Below are positions 9,901-16,635 of a DNA stretch of 64,000 bases, one piece after another. How positions within the stretch are numbered: the stretch's first letter is position 1; each line of letters begins with the position of its first letter. The DNA is from an uncultured Phocaeicola sp. (GTDB lineage Bacteria > Bacteroidota > Bacteroidia > Bacteroidales > Bacteroidaceae): contig CALUGI010000006.1 in assembly GCA_944320135.1 (NCBI GenBank), positions 39,113-103,112 on the forward strand. The letters run 5' to 3'. Both the position numbers and the translations under genes were made by a program. The notes beneath the pieces were generated by a model. That model was not told the DNA's origin and made no database searches. It saw only the letters and a program-made list of their open reading frames with translations.

Positions 9901-11467
9901 CCGCCTGTTCGGGCCTTTCTCGCAGCTGGACCTCGAAGGGAGCGTCAAAGCGAGAATGGGCATGAAGGTCAACATCCTCAACACCCGCTTCGAGGCCAAG
10001 GCCGACTCCGTCCGCATCTCGCCGGGACTGTTCCGGTTCTCCGGCGTGCGCGTCTCCGATTCCGAAGGGCATACGGGAACGGCCGACGGCACGCTGGCCC
10101 ACACGAAGATGAAGGACATGCGCTACAGCTTCTCTTTCGGCACCCGCAACATGCTGGTCTACAACACCTCCGCATCCACGCCGGAGTTTCCCTTCTACGG
10201 GCAGATATACTCTACCGGCAACGTCCGCATCCAAGGGGGAGACAACCAGCTGAACGTGGACGGAACCGTGCGCGCCGATCGGGGAACCAGCTTCTCATAC
10301 GTGCTCGGAACGGCGGCCGAAGCCGCCAGCAGCGGATTCATCACGTTCGCCGACCGCACGCCGCGCCGCCAGCAAGTGGACGCGGACACTGAAATCTACC
10401 ACTATCTCAACGCGCAGAAAGAACAGGAAAAAGACGACGGGCAGGCAGACGTGCATATCAACCTGCAAATCGAGCCGACCAACCAGGCAAGCATGACAAT
10501 CGTCATGGACCCTTCGGCGGGCGACAACATCTCGGCGCACGGCACGGGCAACCTGCGCATCAACTTCTTCAACAAAGGAGACTTCCAGATTTTCGGGACG
10601 TACAACATCAGCGACGGACTGTACAAGATGAGCCTGCAGAACGTCATCCGGAAAGATTTCATCCTCCAGCCGGGAGGCACCGTCACCTTCAACGGGAATC
10701 CGCGCAACGCGAACCTGAACGTGCAGGCCGTGTATACCGTCAACTCGGCGTCGCTGAACGACCTGATTGCCGACGCTTCGGCATCGAAAGGCAACGTGAG
10801 GGTGAACTGCCTGCTGAACCTGAGCGGAAACCTGACGTCGCCCGAACTGAAGTTCGGCCTCGAACTGCCCACCGTGAGCGACGAAGACCAAGAATTAGTG
10901 CGCAGCCTTACGAGCACCGAGGAGCAGATGAACACGCAAATCATCTACCTGCTGAGCGTAGGCAAGTTCTACACGTATGACATAGCGGCGGAGAACGCCA
11001 GCCAGACGGACGCCACCAGCTCGCTGGCCTTCAGCACCTTGTCGGGACAGCTGAACAACATGCTCTCGCAAGTGATAAACAGCCGCAACTGGAACGTGGG
11101 GACAAACCTCACCACGGGCGAGAAAGGATGGAGCGACGTGGAGGCGGAAGCAATCCTTTCGGGAAGGCTACTCAACAACAGGCTGATTATCAACGGAAAC
11201 TTCGGATACCGCGAGAACACGCTCCAGAACACGAACTTCGTGGGAGACTTTGAAGCCGTATGGCTCCTCACCCCAAACGGGGAGTTCCTCCTGAGGGGAT
11301 ACAACCAGACCAACGACCGATACTTCACGAAATCGACCCTGACCACACAGGGCATCGGCCTGATGTACAAGAAAGACTTCACGAACTGGAGCGAACTGTT
11401 CGACTGGTTCCTCCGCCGGAGACGCACGCGCCTCGCGAAGCAGAACGGACAACAAGAACAACAATGA
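6977..11467 (+). CDS. tamB: TamB-like translocation/assembly (DUF490) protein
   Basis: A very large (1496 aa) envelope protein of the AsmA/TamB superfamily, which is thought to bridge inner and outer membrane and help with outer-membrane protein insertion or lipid transfer. An N-terminal membrane anchor lies at about residues 9-32. A long middle region is made of repeated beta-strand units of the bridge-like type, and the C-terminal DUF490 domain is recognisable by NAQ-free but typical stretches such as GTYNISDGLYKMSLQN, FNGNPRNANLNVQAVYTV and LSVGKFY near residues 1210-1340. Bacteroidota versions are commonly this long. ATG is at 6977, preceded by AACGG, with no strong Shine-Dalgarno, as usual in this phylum. 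Its stop overlaps the first possible aguA ATG in an ATGA. Confidence 0.9.
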   Translation: MSRAARIKETIRFTIIFVLVCYFGLIALVNLPAVQSRLSACASGELSSLLRTEASIGHVDLGFLNRIILHDVRIKDRQGGEMFRASRMSAKFELAPLLGGKISVSSVQLFGLDVRLKRPSPDAPLNCRFVIDAFAPKDTAKKGMHVDLRVNSVLVRRGQLSYDVASVPETAGRFNPSHIAVSNLSATLSLKALRADSLNLQLRRMSFNERSGLQLKRFQFKLTANRSGLYVNDMRLSLPHTDFTADTLSLAAPSLDSLPDFNEAVRYAGVFRAAVTPADLRAFSPALAHFRDSVSLRASFSGRGRRLRCDRLVLSGAQDEVSVRAEGMIDAAARPQAPRFRGTVAQASLSGKGLAWLAGNLKGNDSVPQFLERIGFLRFRGDVSGSRARLAAHGLIQTEPGDLRADITVSADSLSKSRSCSGRVTAEDFSLGKLLGKENKIGKASFDLELHDFRYRNRKPESHIKGTVASLEYNNYTYGQISLDGNFKPGGFSGHLAVDDPNGSIEIDGSFATGRPRPDFNLKAKVRNFRPNKLRLTEKYTDTGLSLNLAADFSGHSIDDMQGEIRLDSLAIDAPGDEPDYFMPYFGITADALSASGRKSVRIESPFLHGSVEGRYSYRTVLASVRKIILRYIPSLLTAEKKMPETDNNFRFSLRMENSDILPKAFGIPLCLQMPAAFSGHFNDSLGSISLNGYFPQFTYNGKRYESGTLLCKNIGDTLQCQLRASALMRKGAMFNFSLLARAKNDKMRTTLFWGNNTKQTFSGKLDALTSFSQSPDRKRFGARIDIRPSDIILNDTVWRVHPATVALAKDSIEIRNFLFEHADQHLSVSGRIGRNAADSCIADMKNISLRYVMDMIQFHAVGFDGRISGKARMARLLEDPVVEADIRASGFALNGSLLGEAEIKGAWDKEAEGIRLRADIRRDENCTTQVDGYISPKRKGLDLNIRAGGTPLAFLQPFVRKVFSDVSGEAYGNVRLFGPFSQLDLEGSVKARMGMKVNILNTRFEAKADSVRISPGLFRFSGVRVSDSEGHTGTADGTLAHTKMKDMRYSFSFGTRNMLVYNTSASTPEFPFYGQIYSTGNVRIQGGDNQLNVDGTVRADRGTSFSYVLGTAAEAASSGFITFADRTPRRQQVDADTEIYHYLNAQKEQEKDDGQADVHINLQIEPTNQASMTIVMDPSAGDNISAHGTGNLRINFFNKGDFQIFGTYNISDGLYKMSLQNVIRKDFILQPGGTVTFNGNPRNANLNVQAVYTVNSASLNDLIADASASKGNVRVNCLLNLSGNLTSPELKFGLELPTVSDEDQELVRSLTSTEEQMNTQIIYLLSVGKFYTYDIAAENASQTDATSSLAFSTLSGQLNNMLSQVINSRNWNVGTNLTTGEKGWSDVEAEAILSGRLLNNRLIINGNFGYRENTLQNTNFVGDFEAVWLLTPNGEFLLRGYNQTNDRYFTKSTLTTQGIGLMYKKDFTNWSELFDWFLRRRRTRLAKQNGQQEQQ

Positions 11468-12510
11468 CAAAGAACGACAATATGGAAAAGACTTATTTCT
11501 TGCCCGCCGAATGGCACCCGCAGAGCTACATCCAGCTGACGTGGCCGCACGAGGGAACCGACTGGGCGTATATGATGGACGAAGTGGAAGCGTGCTTCCT
11601 GAACCTGGCGCGCGAGATAGCCTCAAGGCAGCCCCTGCTGCTCGTGGCGCCCAAGTTTCCCGCCGCGCTGGAGGGCTTCCCCTGGGCCGGGCGCATCCGC
11701 TTCGTGCAGTGCCCCACCAACGACACGTGGGCGCGCGACCACGGATTCATCACCCTCATCGACCGGCACGCCGACCCGCTCCTGCTCGACTTCTGCTTCA
11801 ACGGATGGGGGATGAAGTTTGCCGCAGACAAGGACAACCTCATCAACTCGCATCTGGCGAAGGCCGGCGCGCTGAACGGAGACTACACCAACTGCCGCGA
11901 CTTCGTGCTCGAAGGAGGGTCGATAGAGAGCGACGGGGAGGGCACGCTGCTCACCACGTCCACCTGCCTGCTGGCTCCCAACCGGAACGACACGATGTCG
12001 CGCACGGACATCGAGCGGTATCTCGTCGAACGGTTCAACCTCCGGCAGGTGCTCTGGCTCGACTACGGCTATCTGGCGGGAGACGACACGGACAGCCATG
12101 TGGACACCCTGGCGCGCCTCTGCCCCGGCCATACCATCGCCTACGTGAGATGCACCGACAAGAGCGACGAGCATTACGGCGCCCTCCAGTCGATGGAAAG
12201 CCAGCTCCGCACGTTCCGTACCCTTGACGGAGACCCTTACCGTCTCCTTCCCCTCCCCATGCCGGAAGCCGTCTACGACGATGACGGGCAACGGCTTCCC
12301 GCCACGTATGCCAACTTCCTCGTCATGAACGAGGCCGTGCTCTGCCCCACCTATGCCCAGCCGGAGAACGACGCTCTCGCCGCCCGCGCCCTGGCCGAAG
12401 CCTTTCCCGGACGAGAAATCGTGGGGGTGGACTGCCGCGCCCTGATACGCCAGCACGGTTCGCTCCATTGCGTGACCATGCAATATCCCGAATCCGCAAA
12501 ATCACTTTAA
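11464..12510 (+). CDS. aguA: Agmatine deiminase
   Basis: Hydrolyses agmatine to N-carbamoylputrescine and ammonia (guanidino-group-modifying superfamily, EC 3.5.3.12). Motifs seen: FLPAEWHPQSYIQLTWPH at the N-terminus, DTWARDHGF, LEGGSIESDGEGTLLTT, DDTDSHVDTLARL, and near the C-terminus HGSLHCVTMQ, which contains the catalytic Cys. Two starts are possible: ATG 11464, in an ATGA overlap with the tamB stop (348 aa), or ATG 11482 (342 aa, giving the more family-like MEKTYFLPAEW). The first is chosen because of the stop-start overlap; neither has a strong ribosome site. aguB follows after 7 nt, so the two steps from agmatine to putrescine are encoded together. Confidence 0.94.
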   Translation: MTKNDNMEKTYFLPAEWHPQSYIQLTWPHEGTDWAYMMDEVEACFLNLAREIASRQPLLLVAPKFPAALEGFPWAGRIRFVQCPTNDTWARDHGFITLIDRHADPLLLDFCFNGWGMKFAADKDNLINSHLAKAGALNGDYTNCRDFVLEGGSIESDGEGTLLTTSTCLLAPNRNDTMSRTDIERYLVERFNLRQVLWLDYGYLAGDDTDSHVDTLARLCPGHTIAYVRCTDKSDEHYGALQSMESQLRTFRTLDGDPYRLLPLPMPEAVYDDDGQRLPATYANFLVMNEAVLCPTYAQPENDALAARALAEAFPGREIVGVDCRALIRQHGSLHCVTMQYPESAKSL

Positions 12511-12517
12511 AGCACAC

Positions 12518-13411
12518 ATGAATATGAAAAGGAACATCCGAGTCGGAATCGTCCAGCAATCATGCTCCGACAACCTCAAGCTCAATTTAGAGAAACTTCA
12601 CCGGAACATTGCAGCCGTAGCCCAAGCGGGAGCGCAACTGGTGGTGCTTCAGGAACTCCACAACATGCCCTACTTCTGCCAGACGGAAAACCCCGCCTTC
12701 TGCGACCTCGCCGAACCGATACCCGGCCCGTCGACCGGATTCTACAGCGAGACAGCCGCCGCCTGCCGCATCGTGCTGGTCACTTCGCTCTTCGAACGCC
12801 GCGCGGCAGGGCTATACCACAACACGGCCGTGGTGTTCGACGCGGACGGGAGCATAGCCGGGAAATACCGGAAGATGCACATCCCCGACGACCCCGCCTA
12901 CTACGAAAAGTTCTACTTCACCCCCGGCGACATAGGCTTCGAGCCTATCGAAACCTCCATAGGGAAGCTCGGCGTGCAGGTGTGCTGGGACCAATGGTAT
13001 CCGGAAGGAGCGCGGCTGATGGCCCTGAAGGGCGCGGAGCTGCTCATCTATCCCACCGCCATCGGATGGGAAAGCACCGATGCGCCGGAAGAAAAGATGC
13101 GCCAGCTGGAGGCATGGATCACCGTGCAGCGCGGACATGCCGTAGCCAACGGACTGCCCGTGATTGCGGTGAACCGCGTAGGGTTCGAGCCTGACCCGTC
13201 GGGCATGACCCACGGCATCCAGTTCTGGGGAAACAGCTTCGTGGCAGGCCCCCAAGGAGAAATCATCGCGCAGGCAAGCAGCCAGAAGGAAGAAAACCTC
13301 GTGGTGGAAATCGATATGGAACGAAGCGAGAACGTGCGCCGCTGGTGGCCGTTCCTCCGCGACCGGAGAATCGACAAGTTCGGCCAGCTCACCGAACGCT
13401 TCATCGACTGA
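12518..13411 (+). CDS. aguB: N-carbamoylputrescine amidohydrolase
   Basis: Nitrilase-superfamily enzyme that converts N-carbamoylputrescine to putrescine, CO2 and ammonia (EC 3.5.1.53). The Glu-Lys-Cys triad is clear: Glu46 in LQELHN, Lys119 in KYRKMHIPDDP and Cys156 in VCWDQWYPEGAR. At 297 aa it has family length. The stretch LHNMPYFCQTENPAFCDLAEPIPGP-like segment near residues 47-70 is typical of this subgroup. It is directly downstream of aguA and shares its transcript. No arginine decarboxylase is visible in the window, so the agmatine source is elsewhere or dietary. Confidence 0.94.
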   Translation: MNMKRNIRVGIVQQSCSDNLKLNLEKLHRNIAAVAQAGAQLVVLQELHNMPYFCQTENPAFCDLAEPIPGPSTGFYSETAAACRIVLVTSLFERRAAGLYHNTAVVFDADGSIAGKYRKMHIPDDPAYYEKFYFTPGDIGFEPIETSIGKLGVQVCWDQWYPEGARLMALKGAELLIYPTAIGWESTDAPEEKMRQLEAWITVQRGHAVANGLPVIAVNRVGFEPDPSGMTHGIQFWGNSFVAGPQGEIIAQASSQKEENLVVEIDMERSENVRRWWPFLRDRRIDKFGQLTERFID

Positions 13412-13421
13412 ACACGGCCAA

Positions 13422-13461
13422 AAAGGGGCGGCGGGAAACACGTCCAGACACCCGCCCCTTT
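13422..13461. terminator. Bidirectional stem-loop between aguB and trkH
   Basis: AAAGGGGCGG (13422-13431) pairs perfectly with CCGCCCCTTT (13452-13461). The stem is GC-rich and lies between two converging genes (aguB plus, trkH minus). U tracts are short, so efficiency is uncertain. Confidence 0.55.
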
Positions 13462-13509
13462 CCGCAAAACGTCGCGGAGATTGCAGGTCGAAGAGGACGG
13501 GACGTGCGG

Positions 13510-15015
13510 TCATCTCTTCTCCCAGAAACCCGGAGAGAACATCAGCAGGATGCCGAACAGTTCCAAACGGCCCAACAGCATGAGGAACGAAGAGAACCAC
13601 TTTCCCGCTTCCGGAAGGGCGTTCCACGAATAGGCGGGGCCGAACGCTCCCAAAGCAAGACCGGCGTTGCCCAAACTCGAAATCGTGACGCTCAGCGCCT
13701 CCACCATCCCCAATCCCATAAACATGTAGACCAGCCATCCCGCGAAGACGCATCCTAAATAAAACAAGACAAACGTGGAGACCGTGGACACCGTAGACGG
13801 AGACACCGCCATGCGGTTTACCTTGATGGGCAGCACGGCGCGCGGATGCATCATGCGGCGGAACTCGTTCTTCACGTTGCGCGCCACAATCAGCAGGCGC
13901 ATAATCTTGATGCCTCCGCTCGTGGAACCGGTGCATCCTCCGGCCAACATGCAATATACCAGCACGACCCACGTGAACGGCGCCCACAGCATATAGTCGT
14001 CCGTGGCGAACCCGCTCGAAGTGTGCAGCGTGGCCACCTGGAAAAGCGCCTTGCGGAACGCCTCTTCCACGCCGTAACCGTTCCGGACCACCAACGATAC
14101 GCTGATTGCCGCCGTAGCTATCAGGATGGAGCCTATGAACCACTTCGTCTCGTCATCGCGGAAGAGCTGCCCGCAACGGCCTTTCATGCACATGAAATAA
14201 AGCGAGAAGTTGACCGCCGAAAGAATCATGAAGACGGCAATCACGTACTCTATGAACGGAGAATTCCAATAAGCCACGCTCGCCTGCTTCGTAGAGAATC
14301 CGCCCGTGGCCGTAGTGCCGAACGCATGGCAGACGGCATCGAACCAGCTCATCCCCCCAATCACTAAAAGAACGGTCACTACTGCCGTCAGTATCGAATA
14401 GACAGCCCAGAGCCACTTGGCCATCACGCTTACCTTCGGGTGAATCTTGTCGTGCGTCACCCCCGTAGACTCCGCCTTGAACAGCACCTGGTTGCCCACC
14501 CCGAAGATAGGCAGCACCACAATGGTGAAAAACACGATGCCCAGTCCGCCTATCCAGTGCGTGAAACTCCGCCAAAACAGCATCCCGTGGGAAAGCGACT
14601 CGATGTCGTCGAGCACCGTAGCACCCGTCGTGGTGAAGCCCGACATCGTTTCAAAAAAAGCGTCCGCCAGCAAAGGGATGCTCCCGCTGGCGTAGAAAGG
14701 CACCATCCCGAAAGCGGTGAAGAGCAGCCACGTAAAGGCCACGATGCAATAGCCGTCCCTGCGCGTCACCACGTTCTTGGCTCCGCGCCCCAAAGCTATC
14801 AGCACGCCTCCCACCCCGACGTTCAGCAACGCCGAACCGACGAAGTAGATATAATCGTCCTCACCGTGGAACAATGCCACCCCCATGCACACCAGGAACA
14901 GCATTGCCTCTATGAAAAGCAGAATGCCCAGAATCCGGAAAATCATCTTCCTGTTGAGCAGGCTGTTTTCCCTTTCTCCGGACACCTGAACCGTTGTCGA
15001 CCAAAAATCTTCCAT
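13510..15015 (-). CDS. trkH: TrkH/KtrB-family potassium uptake protein
   Basis: A 501-aa membrane protein with four pore-loop repeats typical of TrkH: SGFTTTGATV, AFGTTATGGFST, HTSSGFATDD and SSLGNAGLALG. The repeated Gly residues form the potassium selectivity filter. It moves K+ across the inner membrane, normally together with a cytoplasmic TrkA regulator, which is not encoded nearby. Start chosen at the ATG giving MEDFWSTTVQV, 2 nt after an AGGAAG; a longer frame runs upstream, and a shorter start (MIFRILG) would remove part of the first helix. Transcribed alone, away from the fic gene. Confidence 0.9.
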   Translation of the reverse strand: MEDFWSTTVQVSGERENSLLNRKMIFRILGILLFIEAMLFLVCMGVALFHGEDDYIYFVGSALLNVGVGGVLIALGRGAKNVVTRRDGYCIVAFTWLLFTAFGMVPFYASGSIPLLADAFFETMSGFTTTGATVLDDIESLSHGMLFWRSFTHWIGGLGIVFFTIVVLPIFGVGNQVLFKAESTGVTHDKIHPKVSVMAKWLWAVYSILTAVVTVLLVIGGMSWFDAVCHAFGTTATGGFSTKQASVAYWNSPFIEYVIAVFMILSAVNFSLYFMCMKGRCGQLFRDDETKWFIGSILIATAAISVSLVVRNGYGVEEAFRKALFQVATLHTSSGFATDDYMLWAPFTWVVLVYCMLAGGCTGSTSGGIKIMRLLIVARNVKNEFRRMMHPRAVLPIKVNRMAVSPSTVSTVSTFVLFYLGCVFAGWLVYMFMGLGMVEALSVTISSLGNAGLALGAFGPAYSWNALPEAGKWFSSFLMLLGRLELFGILLMFSPGFWEKR

Positions 15016-15150
15016 TCTTCCTGTAAAAAAAGCGTCGGCAAAATAAAGCAAATTATTCGGTTATTGCAAAAAAAGCCGCCGTTTCTTCCGGCAAGCCTCG
15101 CGGATTTCCATGCGAAGCGCCGCCTTGTTTCAATAAAATCGGCCCTGGTT

Positions 15151-15182
15151 TTTGCGCCTTTCAGAAGAAAGCCCTATTTTTG
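15151..15182 (+). promoter_or_regulatory. Fic promoter with dyad in the -33/-7 spacer
   Basis: TTTG (15151-15154), a 20-nt spacer, and TATTTTTG (15175-15182) make a full Bacteroides promoter about 37 nt before the fic ATG. Within the spacer CTTTC (15158-15162) and GAAAG (15167-15171) form an inverted repeat centred exactly in the middle of the spacer. The same arrangement recurs at the flippase promoter 1.3 kb downstream. Confidence 0.75.
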
Positions 15183-15218
15183 CCAAGCTAAAAACGCCAG
15201 AACTGAGTAAAAAACAGA

Positions 15219-16286
15219 ATGAGTGATTTCGACAAATATATAAGGCAAGGCGAACCTGAGAGCAAAGAAAAGGCTCAGGCATGGCAGACTGCAATCGGCC
15301 TGCAAGACGTTGACGGCCTTAAACCGTCGGAGTATTTGCTGCAAACAGCAGGCAGACATATCGAAGGAGATATTACCATCGGCGAAGTAAAGCATCTGAT
15401 TGACAGTTACTACCAGTCTAAGACCATCAGAAAAGATATAGAGGATGAACGAACTGAAGAAGCCGATAAAGTGTCCGCAAGAATCACTGAAATATTGTCC
15501 GAAAAATCCTTCTCGTTCACTCCGAACTATCTGATACTCATTCATAGACGGCTGTTTGAAGGTTTGTACAAATTCGCAGGAAAATTGCGCGATTATGACA
15601 TGACCAAGAAAGAATGGGTGCTTGACGGAGATACCGTTTTGTATTCGAACCATGAGCTAATCCGGCAAACGCTCGAACACGACTTCGGACAAGAAAAAGA
15701 GGTTGATTATCCGTCACTTGATGCCAACCAAGCATTGAGGCATATCTGCAAGTTTGTTTCGGACATTTGGCAAATCCATCCTTTTGGAGAAGGAAACACC
15801 CGAACCACGGCTGTGTTCACCATGAAATACCTGCACACTTTTGGATTTACATTCGACAACAGCGTATTCCAAGAACACTCATGGTATTTTAGGAATGCAT
15901 TGGTCAGAGCCAATTACAACAATTATTCAAAGGGGATATCAGCCACCACATCATTCTTGGAACTATTTTTCAGGAACTTGTTGTTTGGCGAGAAAAATGA
16001 GTTGCATAATCGGACAATGCATATCGCAGCTTCCCAAAGTGCCAACAACGATGATTCAAAGAGCCAAAATGACACTTTGAATTGCACTTTGGACGAGATT
16101 GCCTTATTGAAATTCCTCAAAGACAATCCTAACGCCACACAAACTGAGATTGCCGTGCATATCGGCAAATCTCTCCGAACCGTCAAGCGAATGACCCCCT
16201 CTTTGATAGAGCGTGGCTTGCTGGAACGGGAAAACGGGAAAAGGAACGGAAAATGGGTTGTTAAAAATATAAATTTAAACCGCTAA
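15219..16286 (+). CDS. Fic-domain protein with C-terminal winged helix
   Basis: 355 aa. The Fic core carries HPFGEGNTRT at 187-196, matching HxFx(D/E)GN-x-R except that the usual Gly/Lys after GN is Thr, a variant I believe is common in one Fic subfamily. Fic enzymes transfer AMP (or another nucleotide or phosphate part) to hydroxyl groups of target proteins; the His is the catalytic base. The N-terminal 100 residues are helical, and I do not see the (S/T)xxxE(G/N) autoinhibition motif. Residues 291-350 form a winged helix-turn-helix ending NGKWVVKN, suggesting DNA binding and possibly autoregulation. It has its own promoter and terminator and sits immediately upstream of the polysaccharide operon. 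Codon use is less GC-rich than in trkH. Toxin, regulator or phage defence roles are all possible. Confidence 0.88.
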   Translation: MSDFDKYIRQGEPESKEKAQAWQTAIGLQDVDGLKPSEYLLQTAGRHIEGDITIGEVKHLIDSYYQSKTIRKDIEDERTEEADKVSARITEILSEKSFSFTPNYLILIHRRLFEGLYKFAGKLRDYDMTKKEWVLDGDTVLYSNHELIRQTLEHDFGQEKEVDYPSLDANQALRHICKFVSDIWQIHPFGEGNTRTTAVFTMKYLHTFGFTFDNSVFQEHSWYFRNALVRANYNNYSKGISATTSFLELFFRNLLFGEKNELHNRTMHIAASQSANNDDSKSQNDTLNCTLDEIALLKFLKDNPNATQTEIAVHIGKSLRTVKRMTPSLIERGLLERENGKRNGKWVVKNINLNR

Positions 16287-16366
16287 ATTCTCATTTGTGC
16301 GAGAAAAAACAATTTCTTCCGGCGGAAAAGCAAGTTTCTTTGCCGATACGGAAAAAGAAGCCCCGT

Positions 16367-16393
16367 GCTCTGTTGGAGAACAGAGCCGTTTTT
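16367..16393 (+). terminator. Intrinsic terminator after the fic gene
   Basis: GCTCTGTT (16367-16374), loop GGAG, and AACAGAGC (16379-16386) form an 8-bp perfect stem followed by CGTTTTTTA. It separates fic from the polysaccharide operon promoter that begins 84 nt later. Confidence 0.8.
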
Positions 16394-16476
16394 TATTCCG
16401 CCTCCGTGCAGTATTTGCACATTCTGTCCATTTCCACATAAAAGACGGACGCCCCTATAAATTCAGCCGCCGGTTT

Positions 16477-16508
16477 TTTGCGCTTTTCAACTGAAAAGCG
16501 TAATTTTG
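16477..16508 (+). promoter_or_regulatory. Polysaccharide operon promoter with palindromic spacer
   Basis: TTTG (16477-16480), a spacer of exactly 20 nt, and TAATTTTG (16501-16508). The whole spacer is a dyad: CGCTTTTCA (16481-16489) and TGAAAAGCG (16492-16500) are perfect inverted repeats around a 2-nt centre. It is therefore both a strong-looking promoter and a good candidate operator for a dimeric regulator. It aligns closely with the fic promoter. Confidence 0.75.
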
Positions 16509-16522
16509 TAATATTTTAGAAA

Positions 16523-16592
16523 CGCCGCTTACCTTGCATGTTCCGCTTTTGAGAGTCGCACTTTCAATGCGGGCATGGGACAGGTAACGGCG
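16523..16592 (+). promoter_or_regulatory. Long structured 5' leader hairpin of the polysaccharide operon
   Basis: The leader between the promoter and the flippase ATG folds into one extended stem. CGCCG (16523-16527) pairs with CGGCG (16588-16592), TTACCT (16529-16534) with AGGTAA (16582-16587), CATG (16537-16540) with CATG (16574-16577), CCGC (16543-16546) with GCGG (16569-16572), and TTGAGAGT (16549-16556) with ACTTTCAA (16560-16567) around a CGC triloop, with one mismatch. No U tract follows, so it is not a simple terminator. It may be a recognition or pausing element for antitermination or another RNA-level control. Confidence 0.65.
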
Positions 16593-16635
16593 GAGCGTGC
16601 CTGAAAAAGGGGAAACTAAGTCACAGAGGACAAAT

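Noticed and set aside
7268-10234. A 988-codon open frame on the minus strand inside tamB
   Set aside because: It is antisense to the long, clearly conserved TamB frame and its translation is low-complexity (Arg, Val, Ala, Gln, Gly rich) with no recognisable motif; a by-product of GC-rich codon use.
16471-16600. Invertible capsule promoter flanked by recombinase sites
   Set aside because: The inverted repeat lies inside the promoter spacer, not on both sides of the promoter, and no serine or tyrosine recombinase gene is nearby. Inversion of the 20-nt dyad would change only two central bases.
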